Positions 16,606 to 25,040 of a stretch of 35,368 bases of DNA are shown in pieces (the first letter of the stretch is position 1; the number at the start of each line of letters is the position of its first letter). This stretch comes from Sphingobium quisquiliarum P25. GTDB taxonomy: Bacteria > Pseudomonadota > Alphaproteobacteria > Sphingomonadales > Sphingomonadaceae. The stretch covers positions 1 through 35,368 of the forward strand of contig NZ_ATHO01000067.1 of NCBI RefSeq assembly GCF_000445065.1, in the 5' to 3' direction. The notes under the pieces were generated by a model. It did no database searches and had not been told where the DNA came from. It saw nothing but the letters and a program-made list of their open reading frames with translations. A program made the translations under genes and the position numbers.

Positions 16606-17573
16606 AGGCAGGAGTCATCGGCGCGGGGGCATGGGGCACCGCCCTTGCGCAGACATTGTCCGCGGATGGGCAGGATGTCCGGCTCTGGGCGCTCGAACCC
16701 GAAGTGGTGGAGGCGATCAATCGCGACCGGGTCAATCCGCTCTATCTTCCTGGCGTGACGCTCAATCCTTCTGTGCGCGCCAGCGGCGACATGGCGGACA
16801 TAGCCGATCGCGACATGCTGCTGATCGTCAGCCCGGCCCAGCATCTGCGCGGCGTCGCGGGCAGCGCTCCGGCGGGCGTGCCGCTGATCCTCTGCTCCAA
16901 GGGGATAGAGGCGGGCACGGGCCTCTTAATGTCGGAAGTGGCGCAGCAGGCGCAGGGCGCGTCACCCATCGCCGTCCTGTCCGGCCCGACCTTCGCGCAT
17001 GAAGTCGCAAAGGGCCTGCCCACCGCGATCACGCTCGCCTGCGCCGACGCCGATCTTGCCGCGCGCATCGCCGCCCGGATCGCCCGGCCCGCCTTCCGCC
17101 CTTACATCTCCGACGACGTTGTGGGGGCGGAGATTGGCGGCGCGGTCAAGAATGTGCTTGCCATCGCATGCGGCGTGGCGGACGGGGCGGGCCTCGGCCT
17201 CAACGCCCGCGCCTCGCTCATCAGCCGGGGCTTTGCCGAAATGACGCGCTTCGGCCTTGCCCGTGGCGCGCGGGCCGAAACGCTGGCGGGCCTGTCAGGT
17301 CTGGGCGATCTCGTGCTGACATGCTCCTCCACCAACTCGCGCAACTTTTCGCTGGGCAAGGGGCTGGGCGAGGGTCGTCCGGCCGCCGAATTGCTGGCGA
17401 ACCGGCGGACGGTGGCGGAAGGGGCGTTCACCGCGCCCGTGCTGCGCGAAGCGGCGCGCTCCGCCGGGGTCGACATGCCCGTGGTGGAGGCCGTATGCGC
17501 CCTGCTGGAGGATGCATCGCCGCTCGCCCAGGTCATCGACGCGCTGCTCACGCGTCCGTTGCGGCCTGAATAA
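16602..17573 (+). CDS. gpsA: Glycerol-3-phosphate dehydrogenase [NAD(P)+]
   Basis: Reduces dihydroxyacetone phosphate to sn-glycerol 3-phosphate for phospholipid synthesis. 323 residues, family length. The Rossmann loop [14 protein letters not shown] is at residues 4-17. [16 protein letters not shown] and the catalytic-lysine region [15 protein letters not shown] follow, then [14 protein letters not shown]. The ATG overlaps the tsaD stop by 4 bp, a pairing common in alphaproteobacteria. Confidence 0.97.
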   Translation: MKAGVIGAGAWGTALAQTLSADGQDVRLWALEPEVVEAINRDRVNPLYLPGVTLNPSVRASGDMADIADRDMLLIVSPAQHLRGVAGSAPAGVPLILCSKGIEAGTGLLMSEVAQQAQGASPIAVLSGPTFAHEVAKGLPTAITLACADADLAARIAARIARPAFRPYISDDVVGAEIGGAVKNVLAIACGVADGAGLGLNARASLISRGFAEMTRFGLARGARAETLAGLSGLGDLVLTCSSTNSRNFSLGKGLGEGRPAAELLANRRTVAEGAFTAPVLREAARSAGVDMPVVEAVCALLEDASPLAQVIDALLTRPLRPE

Positions 17574-17599
17574 TCTCGTCGCCCCACTATCATTTATCG

Positions 17600-17610
17600 T
17601 TTACCATTCC
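17600..17610 (+). promoter_or_regulatory. CtrA-half-site-like motif before the flippase gene
   Basis: TTTACCATTCC matches 10 of 11 positions of TTAACCATTCC found upstream of the flavoprotein operon (28834-28824, minus strand), which contains the CtrA half-site form TTAACCAT. Here the half-site has one mismatch and lies 10 nt before the annotated ATG, unusually close for an activator site. Confidence 0.25.
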
Positions 17611-17620
17611 GGCCACAGAC

Positions 17621-19165
17621 ATGAAGCGACGAGGGGATTCCTGTTCTTTGCCGGTCACGGACCCGCCTTCTCCGCAAGAGGATGATATTGCGGCTCTTGC
17701 CAGGGGCGGCCGGACGAACCTTCTGGGTTTCCTGCTGCGCCTTGCCGCGCGCCTGCCGTTCCTGTTCATCGCCGGGCGGTGGTATGGCGCTGAATCGCTG
17801 GGCCGTTTCGCTTATGCGGTGCTCGTCGTCGAGTTCGCGGCGCAGCTTGCGACGCTGGGGCTGAAGCGCGGGCTAGCGGGCGCGCTGGCGCAGACGGAGC
17901 GGCCGCACAGCCATGTCGTCACCGACGCGATGGTGGTGACGCTGGCCGCGTCGCTGCTGGCCGCCGGGCTGCTGGTCGCCTTTCCCCACGCCATGTTCCC
18001 CAATAGCGGGGTCAACGGGCTCGACCGGCTGCTGGCGCTGATCGTAATCGCGGTCGCCGGGTCGGACGTGGCGCTGGCGGCCTGCGCCTATCGCTTCGAC
18101 ATTGGCGCGACCGTGCGCGCGCGATCGATCATAGAACCCTGGGCGATCAGCATCGGCGCCTTCGCCTTCGCCTTCTATTCGACGCGCGACGGCCTGATCC
18201 TTTCCTATGTCCTGTCGATGGTTGCTGCGCTGGTCGCGTCGATCATCCCGATGACGCGCCATTACGGCATCCCCTATGGCTGGCGTCCCGACCTGGGGCG
18301 CTTGTGGAGGCTCGCCCGGCGCAACCTGCCGCTGGCGGCGGCGGATGGCATAGAATGGGGGTCGCGCAGGCTGGACCTCGCGATCCTGGGCCTGTTCGTC
18401 AGCCCGGCGGCGGTCGGCATCTATTATGTCGCGCAGCAGGTTGCGTCCCTGCCGCAGAAGCTCAAGACCAGCTTCGACCCGATCCTTGGCCCCGTCATCA
18501 CCCGCAATCTGGCCGAAGGCAATCTGGCCGCCATCGCCCGGCAGGTGAGCCAGGTCGGCTTCTGGATCATCGCCGCGCAGGCGGGGATCGCGCTGGCGCT
18601 TGGCATTCCGGGGGAGGCGGTCATGGGCCTGGTCGGGCCGCATTTCGTCGGCGGCACCGGCGCGCTCGCCTTCCTGTTGCTGGCGGAGGTGGTTGCCGCC
18701 ACCGCCGTCGTCAGCGAATCGGCGCTGGTCTATATCGCGCGCCACCGCAACCTCATGATCTCGCTGCTGATGATCGCATTGCAGGCCCTGCTCAGCTTTG
18801 GCCTTATCCTGCTGGCGCGCGACATCGGCCTGTCGCAGATGATGATCGCCGCCGCCCCTGCGCTGGCGTTGTGCATCGCGCTGGGCGTGGGCGCGATCGT
18901 GAAAGCGCGCCTGCTCTCCCGCCTGCTGGGCGCGCGGGTCAATGCGTGGCGCTGGCCCCTGCTCGGCGCGTCGGCGGTGGCCTGCGCGGTGGGAGCCGGG
19001 TTCGTCGCGCTGCCGCCCAGCCTTGAATGGGTCGAGCTGGTCTTCGGCGTCGTGACGATCCTGGGCGTCTACGGCCTCGTCATCTGGCGCTGGGGCTTCG
19101 GCCCGGACGACCGGGCCCTGTTCCGCCGCCAGAAGGCGAAGCCGGACGCCCCGGCGGCCGCCTAG
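17621..19165 (+). CDS. Polysaccharide/oligosaccharide flippase (MOP superfamily, Wzx-like)
   Basis: 514-residue inner-membrane protein with about 12-14 hydrophobic segments, in the layout of the Wzx/RfbX-like branch of the MOP flippases, which move lipid-linked glycans across the membrane. It begins with ~25 polar cytoplasmic residues, then GGRTNLLGFLLRLAARLPFLFIAGRWYG, a typical first helix with 'FGRFAYA'-like continuation (LGRFAYAVLVVEF). The C terminus is a basic tail. The ATG at 17621 has no clear ribosome-binding site; a TTG ten codons in, preceded by GAGGGGA, could be the true start. The gap to gpsA is 47 nt. Substrate unknown. Its stop shares a CTAG with the convergent kinase gene. Confidence 0.82.
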   Translation: MKRRGDSCSLPVTDPPSPQEDDIAALARGGRTNLLGFLLRLAARLPFLFIAGRWYGAESLGRFAYAVLVVEFAAQLATLGLKRGLAGALAQTERPHSHVVTDAMVVTLAASLLAAGLLVAFPHAMFPNSGVNGLDRLLALIVIAVAGSDVALAACAYRFDIGATVRARSIIEPWAISIGAFAFAFYSTRDGLILSYVLSMVAALVASIIPMTRHYGIPYGWRPDLGRLWRLARRNLPLAAADGIEWGSRRLDLAILGLFVSPAAVGIYYVAQQVASLPQKLKTSFDPILGPVITRNLAEGNLAAIARQVSQVGFWIIAAQAGIALALGIPGEAVMGLVGPHFVGGTGALAFLLLAEVVAATAVVSESALVYIARHRNLMISLLMIALQALLSFGLILLARDIGLSQMMIAAAPALALCIALGVGAIVKARLLSRLLGARVNAWRWPLLGASAVACAVGAGFVALPPSLEWVELVFGVVTILGVYGLVIWRWGFGPDDRALFRRQKAKPDAPAAA

Positions 19166-20160
19166 CCCAGCACGCTGGCGCGGATCGCCAGCAGATCCTG
19201 CTCCGGCCGCGCGCCCCAGTGCGAAATCACCTCCGCCGCGGCAGCAGCGCCCAGCTTCAGGCACGTCTCGACATCCAGCCCTTCCAGATGCCCCGCCAGG
19301 AAACCGGCGGCGAACAGGTCGCCCGCGCCGGTCGTGTCCACCACCGCTTCGACCGGCGCGGCCAATGTTTCGTAGCGCACGCCGTCGATCAGCGCGATCG
19401 CGCCCTTTTCGCTGCGGGTCGACACCAGCACCGGCACGCGCGCGGCGATGGCGGTGACCGCCTTTTCGAAATCGTCGATCTGCGCCAGCGACTGGATTTC
19501 CCCCTCGTTGGAAAAGAGGATGTCGATCAGCCCCTTGTCGATCAGGTCGATGAAGTCATCGCGGTGACGGTCTATCACGAAGCTGTCGGACAGGGTGAAG
19601 GCGACCTTGCGCCCCGCGCCCCGCGCCGCGTCGATCGCGGCCCGCATCGCCGCGCGCGGCTGTTCGGGGTCCCACAAATAGCCTTCCAGATAGAGGATGG
19701 AGGCGGACCGGATCAGGTCCATGTCCAGCGCCGAAGCTGGCAGGAACTGCGACGCGCCCAGGAACGTGTTCATCGTCCGCTGCGCATCGGGCGTCACCAG
19801 GATCAGGCAGCGCGCGGTGGGCACGTCGCCCTTCACGGCGGGCGTGTCGTAGCGGATGCCCAGCGCGCGCACGTCATGGGCGAACACCGCGCCAAGCTGG
19901 TCGTCGCACACCTGCCCGATGAAGCCGCATTTCTTGCCCAGCGCCGCAAGGCCCGCCAGCGTGTTGGCGGCCGATCCGCCGCTCACTTCCTTGCCAGCCG
20001 CCATGTCGGCATAGAGGCTTTCGGCCGTCGCGGCGTCGATCAGCTGCATGCCGCCCTTGGTCAGCGCATGTTCGGCAAGGAACGCGTCATCGCTGGGGGC
20101 GAGCACGTCGACAATGGCGTTGCCGATGGCGACAACATCAAGCGTGGGGGCAGCGGTCAC
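19162..20160 (-). CDS. PfkB-family carbohydrate kinase, probable adenosine kinase
   Basis: Ribokinase-fold kinase of 332 residues. The two PfkB signatures are present: GGSAANTLAGLAALG near residue 58 and DTTGAGDLFAAGFLAG, whose Asp is the catalytic base. The whole-sequence pattern (LDVVAIGNAIVDVLAP at the start, TLSDSFVIDRHR, ILFSNEGEI) is that of the alphaproteobacterial adenosine-kinase group, which phosphorylates adenosine to AMP; other nucleosides or sugars cannot be excluded. The start is a GTG (20160) with AAGGA exactly 6 nt upstream, clearly better than the longer open frame. The stop codon shares the palindromic CTAG at 19162-19165 with the convergent flippase gene. Confidence 0.88.
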   Translation of the reverse strand: MTAAPTLDVVAIGNAIVDVLAPSDDAFLAEHALTKGGMQLIDAATAESLYADMAAGKEVSGGSAANTLAGLAALGKKCGFIGQVCDDQLGAVFAHDVRALGIRYDTPAVKGDVPTARCLILVTPDAQRTMNTFLGASQFLPASALDMDLIRSASILYLEGYLWDPEQPRAAMRAAIDAARGAGRKVAFTLSDSFVIDRHRDDFIDLIDKGLIDILFSNEGEIQSLAQIDDFEKAVTAIAARVPVLVSTRSEKGAIALIDGVRYETLAAPVEAVVDTTGAGDLFAAGFLAGHLEGLDVETCLKLGAAAAAEVISHWGARPEQDLLAIRASVLG

Positions 20161-20282
20161 GCGATATCCTTTTGCATGGGGAACGGAAAACAAGCGAATT
20201 TGGCAGCGGTCTCTATCGGGCGGCGCGGCCCGGCGCAACGGCGCTGATTGACGTGGCGGCGGCGGAGCGGGATAGGCAGGAC

Positions 20283-20948
20283 ATGGTCATCATCGCCGCC
20301 CTGCGCGCCTTTCCCGCGATCTTCCACCGGTCGGCGCTGCGCCTTTTGGGCAAGACGCTGCTGCTGACCCTGCTGCTGTTCGCCATGGCGGCGCTGGGCC
20401 TGTGGAGCGCGGTGCATGCCGTGCGCGTCTATTTCGGTTGGGGCGGCGGCGGCATGGCGGAGGCGGCGGCAACGGCCCTGGGCGCGATCGCGCTGGGCTG
20501 GCTGCTGTTCCGTACGGCGGCCATGGCCGTCATGAACCTGTTCGCCGACGACATCGTGCAGGCGGTGGAGCGGGAAAGCTATCCCGATGCCGCTGCCACC
20601 GCGCGGCCGGTGGGGTTCACGCGCAGCCTGCGCTATGCCCTGGCGTCGGCGGCGCGGACCATCGGCTGGAACCTGCTGGCCCTGCCTGCCTATCTCGCCC
20701 TGCTCGCGACGGGCGTGGGCACGGCGGGGCTGTTCCTGCTGCTCAACGCCTATCTGCTCGGCCGCGACCTTGCCGACATGGTGGAGCCGCGCCATCCGGC
20801 GCTGCCGCCCATCACCAGCGTCAACCGGTGGCTCATGGGCCTCGTTTCGGCCCTGATCTTCCTCGTTCCGCTGCTCAACCTGCTTGCGCCGGTCTGGAGC
20901 GCGGCTATGGCGGTGCACATGCTGCATGGCAGGAGGACGCTCGCATGA
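20283..20948 (+). CDS. EI24-domain membrane protein
   Basis: 221-residue inner-membrane protein with about five or six hydrophobic segments. It resembles the EI24/CysZ-like family: an N-terminal ALRAFPAIFHRSALRLLGKTLLLTLLLFAM, then FTRSLRYALASAARTIGWNLLALPAYL, LFLLLNAYLLGRDLADMVEPRH and a C-terminal SALIFLVPLLNLLAPVWSAAMAVHML. The related CysZ of enteric bacteria takes part in sulfate uptake, but alphaproteobacterial members are uncharacterised. I chose the ATG at 20283, which begins the conserved part. The stop overlaps the start of the next gene (ATGA). Confidence 0.82.
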   Translation: MVIIAALRAFPAIFHRSALRLLGKTLLLTLLLFAMAALGLWSAVHAVRVYFGWGGGGMAEAAATALGAIALGWLLFRTAAMAVMNLFADDIVQAVERESYPDAAATARPVGFTRSLRYALASAARTIGWNLLALPAYLALLATGVGTAGLFLLLNAYLLGRDLADMVEPRHPALPPITSVNRWLMGLVSALIFLVPLLNLLAPVWSAAMAVHMLHGRRTLA

Positions 20949-21313
20949 CCCACGCCCGGCTGATACAGGCCGCCCTGCTCGCCATGCCGCTTGCCGCTTG
21001 CGCCGGACAGATGGTGCCGCCCGCGGCGATCAATCCGCCGCCCGGCCCGCCTGCCAGCGCCTTTACCAAGCCGGGGCCGCTGATGGGCATGGACGCGCGC
21101 GGCCTGACGCAGATGTTCGGCACGCCCCGCCTCGACATCAGGGAAAGCACGGCGCACAAGCTGCAATTCGCCAATGGCCGCTGCGTCCTCGACACCTATC
21201 TCTATGCCCCGGCGCGTGGCAAGGAGCCGGTGGTCACCCATGTCGACGCGCGCACGCCCGCCGGGACGGATATCGATCCCGCCGCCTGCGCCGCCACGCT
21301 GCGCGGCCGCTGA
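20945..21313 (+). CDS. Small predicted lipoprotein
   Basis: 122-residue protein starting MTHARLIQAALLAMPLAACAGQ: a short signal peptide ending in a lipobox (LAAC, Cys at residue 19). The mature part opens with a Pro-rich linker and contains a compact domain (LTQMFGTPRLDIRESTAHKL, then NGRCVLDTYLYAP) faintly like the BamE/SmpA-type 'G-x-P' turn of outer-membrane lipoproteins; this is a weak resemblance only. Two later Cys could form a disulfide. It is translationally coupled to the EI24-type gene (ATGA overlap), suggesting a joint envelope role. It ends 4 nt before the convergent queG stop. Confidence 0.75.
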   Translation: MTHARLIQAALLAMPLAACAGQMVPPAAINPPPGPPASAFTKPGPLMGMDARGLTQMFGTPRLDIRESTAHKLQFANGRCVLDTYLYAPARGKEPVVTHVDARTPAGTDIDPAACAATLRGR

Positions 21314-21317
21314 TCCG

Positions 21318-22373
21318 TCAGGCGGGCGGGGCGGTCAGCCGCCCGATCGCCCAGGCGGCGGCTTCGGCCACCACGGGATCGGCATCGGCCAGCAGGGGAC
21401 GCAGCCGGTTCAGCAAATCCTTGTCCCCGCTGTTCCCGGCGGCGATCGCGGCGTTGCGCACCATGCGCCCGCGCCCGATCCGCTTGATGGGGGAGCCTGA
21501 AAAAACCTCGCGAAAGCCTGCATCGTCCAGGTCGAGCAGGTCGGCCAGCGAAGGCGCGGCCAGCTCGGCCCGCCCGACAAAGGCCCTGTTCGCCGCCGCC
21601 CTGTCGGCAAACTTGTTCCATGGGCACACCGCCAGGCAATCGTCGCAGCCATAGATGCGGTTGCCGATGCCGACGCGCAGCGCATCGGGGATCGGCCCCT
21701 TATGCTCTATGGTGAGGTAGGATATGCAGCGCCGCGCATCGACCACATAGGGCGCGGGAAAGGCGCCGGTGGGGCAGGCGGCCTGACAGGCGGCGCAGCT
21801 TCCGCAATGATCCCGTTCGGGCGCATCGGGCTCCAACGCGATCTCGCTGTAGATCGCGCCCAGGAACAGCCAGCTTCCATGGGCGCGGCTCACCAGATTG
21901 CTGTGCTTCCCCTGCCAGCCAAGGCCCGCTGCCTGCGCCAGCGGCTTTTCCATCACCGGCGCGGTATCGACGAACACCTTGAGCGCGCCTTGCTGCTGCT
22001 CCACCAGCCATCGGGCCAGCGCCTTCAGCCCCTTCTTGACGATGTCATGATAGTCGCGCCCCTGCGCATAGACGGATATGCGCCCGCGCCCGCCCGCTTC
22101 CGCCAGCGCCAAGGGATCGCGGCCGGGCGCATAGCTCATCCCCAGCATGATGACGCTGCGCACGTCGGGCCACAGACCGGCGGGGGATGCGCGCTGCTCC
22201 GCCCGTTCCTCCATCCACAGCATGTCGCCATGGCGGCCCGCATCCAGCCATTCCCGCAATCTTCGCCCCGCCTCCGGCGCGGCGTCGGCGCGCGCGATGG
22301 CGCAGGCGGCGAAGCCCAGCCGCAGCGCTTCCGCCTTAAGGCGTTGTTCGAAGGTTTCCATTTGCGTTGGCAT
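21318..22373 (-). CDS. queG: Epoxyqueuosine reductase
   Basis: Cobalamin- and iron-sulfur-dependent enzyme making the last step of queuosine synthesis in tRNA. 351 residues, family length. Two [4Fe-4S] motifs are clear: [12 protein letters not shown] (Cys190, 193, 196, 200) and [11 protein letters not shown] (Cys243, 246, 250). The active-site Asp is in [11 protein letters not shown] (~136). The C terminus has a HEAT-like repeat ([14 protein letters not shown]). Start at 22373 ([10 protein letters not shown]) or the ATG four codons later. It is divergent from the ABC transporter with only 22 nt between the starts, so the promoters must overlap the neighbouring genes. Confidence 0.95.
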   Translation of the reverse strand: MPTQMETFEQRLKAEALRLGFAACAIARADAAPEAGRRLREWLDAGRHGDMLWMEERAEQRASPAGLWPDVRSVIMLGMSYAPGRDPLALAEAGGRGRISVYAQGRDYHDIVKKGLKALARWLVEQQQGALKVFVDTAPVMEKPLAQAAGLGWQGKHSNLVSRAHGSWLFLGAIYSEIALEPDAPERDHCGSCAACQAACPTGAFPAPYVVDARRCISYLTIEHKGPIPDALRVGIGNRIYGCDDCLAVCPWNKFADRAAANRAFVGRAELAAPSLADLLDLDDAGFREVFSGSPIKRIGRGRMVRNAAIAAGNSGDKDLLNRLRPLLADADPVVAEAAAWAIGRLTAPPA

Positions 22374-22395
22374 GGCGTGCGACTATCAGGATCGG

Positions 22396-23358
22396 ATGAT
22401 CGGCGACACCCCGGCTCCATCCCCCCTACATGCTCTCGAAGGCCATGGTCTTGTCAAGACATTCGGCGATTTCCGCGCGGTCGACGGCATCGACATCGCC
22501 GTGCCCGCCGGATCGATCTATGGCGTGCTCGGTCCCAACGGCGCTGGCAAGACGACGCTGCTGCGCACATTGCTCGGCATCATCGACCCGGATGAGGGGC
22601 ACCGCACCCTGCTGGGCGACCCCGCGCCGCTGCGGCAGGCGCGGTCCGTGGGCTATCTGCCCGAAGAACGCGGCCTCTACCCGTCTATGAAGGCGGCCGA
22701 CGCGATCGCCTTCATGGGCGCGCTGCGCGGCCTGCCGCTCAGGCTGGGGCGGGAACGCGCCCGCGCGCTGCTGACCGACCATGGCATGGGCGCGTCGATC
22801 GACCAGCCGATCCGGCAATTGTCGAAGGGCATGGCTCAGACGGTCCAACTGTTCGGCACCATCGTGCACGAACCGCGGCTGATCGTATTGGACGAACCCT
22901 TTTCCGGCCTCGACGCCATCAATCAGGGGAAGCTGGAAACGCTGATCCGCGATCAGGCGCGGCGCGGCGTCACCATCCTGTTTTCCACCCATGTCATCGC
23001 CCATGCCGAACGGCTGTGCGAGCGTATCGCGATCGTCGCTGGCGGCCGCATCCGGTTCGAAGGGTCGGTGGGCGAAGCCCGCGACAGGCTGCGCCCCCAG
23101 GTGCGGCTGCGCACAAGGGCGAGCGACGGCCCATGGCGGCGAGTGCTGCCTGCGGAGACGCTGGCGGAGGATGGCGCATGGCATTTCGACATGCCCGATG
23201 AAGGCATAGAGCCGCTGCTCCGCGCCCTGCTGGACGGGCAGGCGGGGATCGAAAGCCTGTCGATCGAACGGCCTGGCCTGCACGACGCCTTCGTGTCGAT
23301 CGCCGGAGCCGCCGCCGCCCGCCAGATGGAAGAAAAAGCGGAGGAGACAGCCGCATGA
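22396..23358 (+). CDS. ABC transporter ATP-binding protein
   Basis: 320-residue ATPase subunit of an ABC-2-type exporter. Walker A GPNGAGKT (46-53), signature LSKGMAQ (142-148), Walker B LIVLDEP (162-168) and the His switch in FSTHVIAH are all present. A C-terminal extension of ~90 residues resembles the DUF4162-type domain found in NatA/COG4152-like ATPases. Start chosen at 22396 (MIGDTPAPSP), with AGGA only 4 nt upstream; the ATG at 22372 is an in-frame alternative that would overlap queG. The stop overlaps the permease start (ATGA). Substrate unknown; sodium or lipid/peptide export are known for relatives. Confidence 0.9.
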   Translation: MIGDTPAPSPLHALEGHGLVKTFGDFRAVDGIDIAVPAGSIYGVLGPNGAGKTTLLRTLLGIIDPDEGHRTLLGDPAPLRQARSVGYLPEERGLYPSMKAADAIAFMGALRGLPLRLGRERARALLTDHGMGASIDQPIRQLSKGMAQTVQLFGTIVHEPRLIVLDEPFSGLDAINQGKLETLIRDQARRGVTILFSTHVIAHAERLCERIAIVAGGRIRFEGSVGEARDRLRPQVRLRTRASDGPWRRVLPAETLAEDGAWHFDMPDEGIEPLLRALLDGQAGIESLSIERPGLHDAFVSIAGAAAARQMEEKAEETAA

Positions 23359-24551
23359 GCGAGGTTCTGCGCGCCGCATTCGTCATCGCCCGCCGTGACT
23401 TTTCGGCGGTGATCCTGTCGAAGACCTTCATTCTCTTCCTGCTGGGGCCGCTTTTCCCTGTCGTCATCGGCATGGCCTTTGGCGGTTTGGGGGAGAAGAT
23501 CACGACCGAAGGACTCCGTCCGACCGTGGGAATCTCCATGTCCGCCGCCGACGCCGCGCGGATGGAGGGGGCTTACCGCATCATCGCCGACCGGCTGGGC
23601 GGGGAAAAGCTGCCCCGCCTGCAACGCGCCCCGGCCGGTGATCCCCGGGCGCTGCTGGCGCGGCCGGACGCCCGCTTCCTTGCCGTGGTGTCCGGCACGG
23701 TCGAACGGCCCGTCCTTACCGGCAAGGCCAGCGATCTCGCCTGGCTGGAAGGCGACATCAGCCTCATCGCCAGCGCCGCACTCGCGGGGGAACGGCTTCC
23801 CCATGTCAGGGTCGAAAAGCAGCCAGTGACCGCCAGCGCCGGTGCGGACGCGCAATCGCGCATGCTCACGGGCCGCGCGGCGCAGGTCCTGATCTTCCTG
23901 CTCACCATGTTGCTGGCGGGCATGGTCCTTTCCAATCTCGTGGAAGAAAAAACCAATAAAATCATTGAGATACTTGCCGCCGCCGTGCCCATCGACGCCG
24001 TCTTCCTCGGCAAGCTGATGGCGATGCTGGCGATGAGCTTCGTGGGCATCTGCTTCTGGGGATCAGGCGTCTTCGCCGCCATCCTGACCTTCGCCGGACC
24101 CAATATGACCCCCCCGACCCCGGCGGTCGGCTGGCCGCTGTTTCTACTGCTCGGAACAGTATATTTCACTATGGCTTATACCCTGCTCGGCTCCCTGTTC
24201 CTCGGCATCGGCGCGCAGGCGGCGACCGTGCGCGAAGTGCAGACGCTCAACATGCCGGTGACCATGGGGCAGATGGTCGTCTTCTTCTTCGCCACCTATG
24301 CCGTCGATCATATGGGATCGCCTTCGGAAATCGCCGGTGCGATATTCCCCTTCTCCTCCCCCTTCGTCATGATCGCGCGGGCGGCGCAGGACGCGGCGAT
24401 CTGGCCCCATCTGCTGGCGATCGCCTGGCAGGCGCTGTGGGTGGCGCTGATCATCCGCTTCGGCGTGACGCTGTTCCGCCGTCATGTGCTGAAGTCCGGC
24501 CCCGCGCGCAGGCGCGGGCTGTTCAGGCGGCGCTCAGCCCCGGCGGCGTAA
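23355..24551 (+). CDS. ABC-2 type transporter permease (NatB-like)
   Basis: 398-residue permease partner of the preceding ATPase. One membrane segment near residues 24-42, then a long periplasmic domain (~45-175), then five or six segments in the C-terminal half. The motif NLVEEKTNKIIEILAAAVP, just after the second segment, is typical of the COG1668/NatB group. It is coupled to the ATPase by ATGA and followed after 9 nt by msrB, whose AAGG ribosome-binding site overlaps this gene's stop. The last ~25 residues are strongly basic (RRRGLFRRRS). Confidence 0.9.
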   Translation: MSEVLRAAFVIARRDFSAVILSKTFILFLLGPLFPVVIGMAFGGLGEKITTEGLRPTVGISMSAADAARMEGAYRIIADRLGGEKLPRLQRAPAGDPRALLARPDARFLAVVSGTVERPVLTGKASDLAWLEGDISLIASAALAGERLPHVRVEKQPVTASAGADAQSRMLTGRAAQVLIFLLTMLLAGMVLSNLVEEKTNKIIEILAAAVPIDAVFLGKLMAMLAMSFVGICFWGSGVFAAILTFAGPNMTPPTPAVGWPLFLLLGTVYFTMAYTLLGSLFLGIGAQAATVREVQTLNMPVTMGQMVVFFFATYAVDHMGSPSEIAGAIFPFSSPFVMIARAAQDAAIWPHLLAIAWQALWVALIIRFGVTLFRRHVLKSGPARRRGLFRRRSAPAA

Positions 24552-24560
24552 GGCGGGCCC

Positions 24561-25040
24561 ATGAACCGGCGGACACTCCTCGGCGGCGGCCTCTATGGCA
24601 TCGCGGCGATCGGCCTGTGGCGGCTGGGCGCGGGGGATGCCGCCGCTGCCGCCTATCCTTTCTCGCTGAGCGATGGCGAGTGGCGCAAGCGGCTCAGCCC
24701 GCTCGCCTATGACGTGCTGCGCAAGCATGCGACCGAACGGCCCTTCACCAGCCCGCTGAACAAGGAACATCGCAGCGGCGTCTTTTCCTGTGCGGGATGC
24801 GGCCATCCCCTGTTCCGTTCCGCCACCAAGTTCGACAGCGGCACCGGCTGGCCCAGCTTCTGGGCCCCGCTCCCCAAGGCTGTCGGAACCTCGCGCGACT
24901 TCACGCTGGGCATTCCCCGGACAGAGGTGCATTGCGCGCGCTGCGGCGGGCATCTTGGCCATGTGTTCGACGATGGCCCGCGTCCCACAGGCAAGCGCTA
25001 TTGCATGAACGGCGTGGCGCTCAGTTTTTCACCGGCATGA
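24561..25040 (+). CDS. msrB: Peptide-methionine (R)-S-oxide reductase, exported form
   Basis: Reduces the R-epimer of methionine sulfoxide in proteins. 159 residues. The N terminus MNRRTLLGGGLYGIAAIGLW looks like a twin-arginine signal (RR followed by LL and a hydrophobic core), so the enzyme probably works in the periplasm. The MsrB domain has zinc ligands Cys77, Cys80, Cys125 and Cys128 and the catalytic Cys148 in RYCMNGVAL, plus FDSGTGWPSFW. It is the third gene of the ABC-transporter operon. Its 3' end overlaps that of the convergent GT-C-like gene by 20 bp. Confidence 0.93.
   Translation: MNRRTLLGGGLYGIAAIGLWRLGAGDAAAAAYPFSLSDGEWRKRLSPLAYDVLRKHATERPFTSPLNKEHRSGVFSCAGCGHPLFRSATKFDSGTGWPSFWAPLPKAVGTSRDFTLGIPRTEVHCARCGGHLGHVFDDGPRPTGKRYCMNGVALSFSPA

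Noticed and set aside
17873..19264. A 463-codon minus-strand frame across the flippase gene
   Set aside because: The composition is Arg/Gln/Asp/His-rich with no recognisable motif; the plus-strand membrane protein explains the region.
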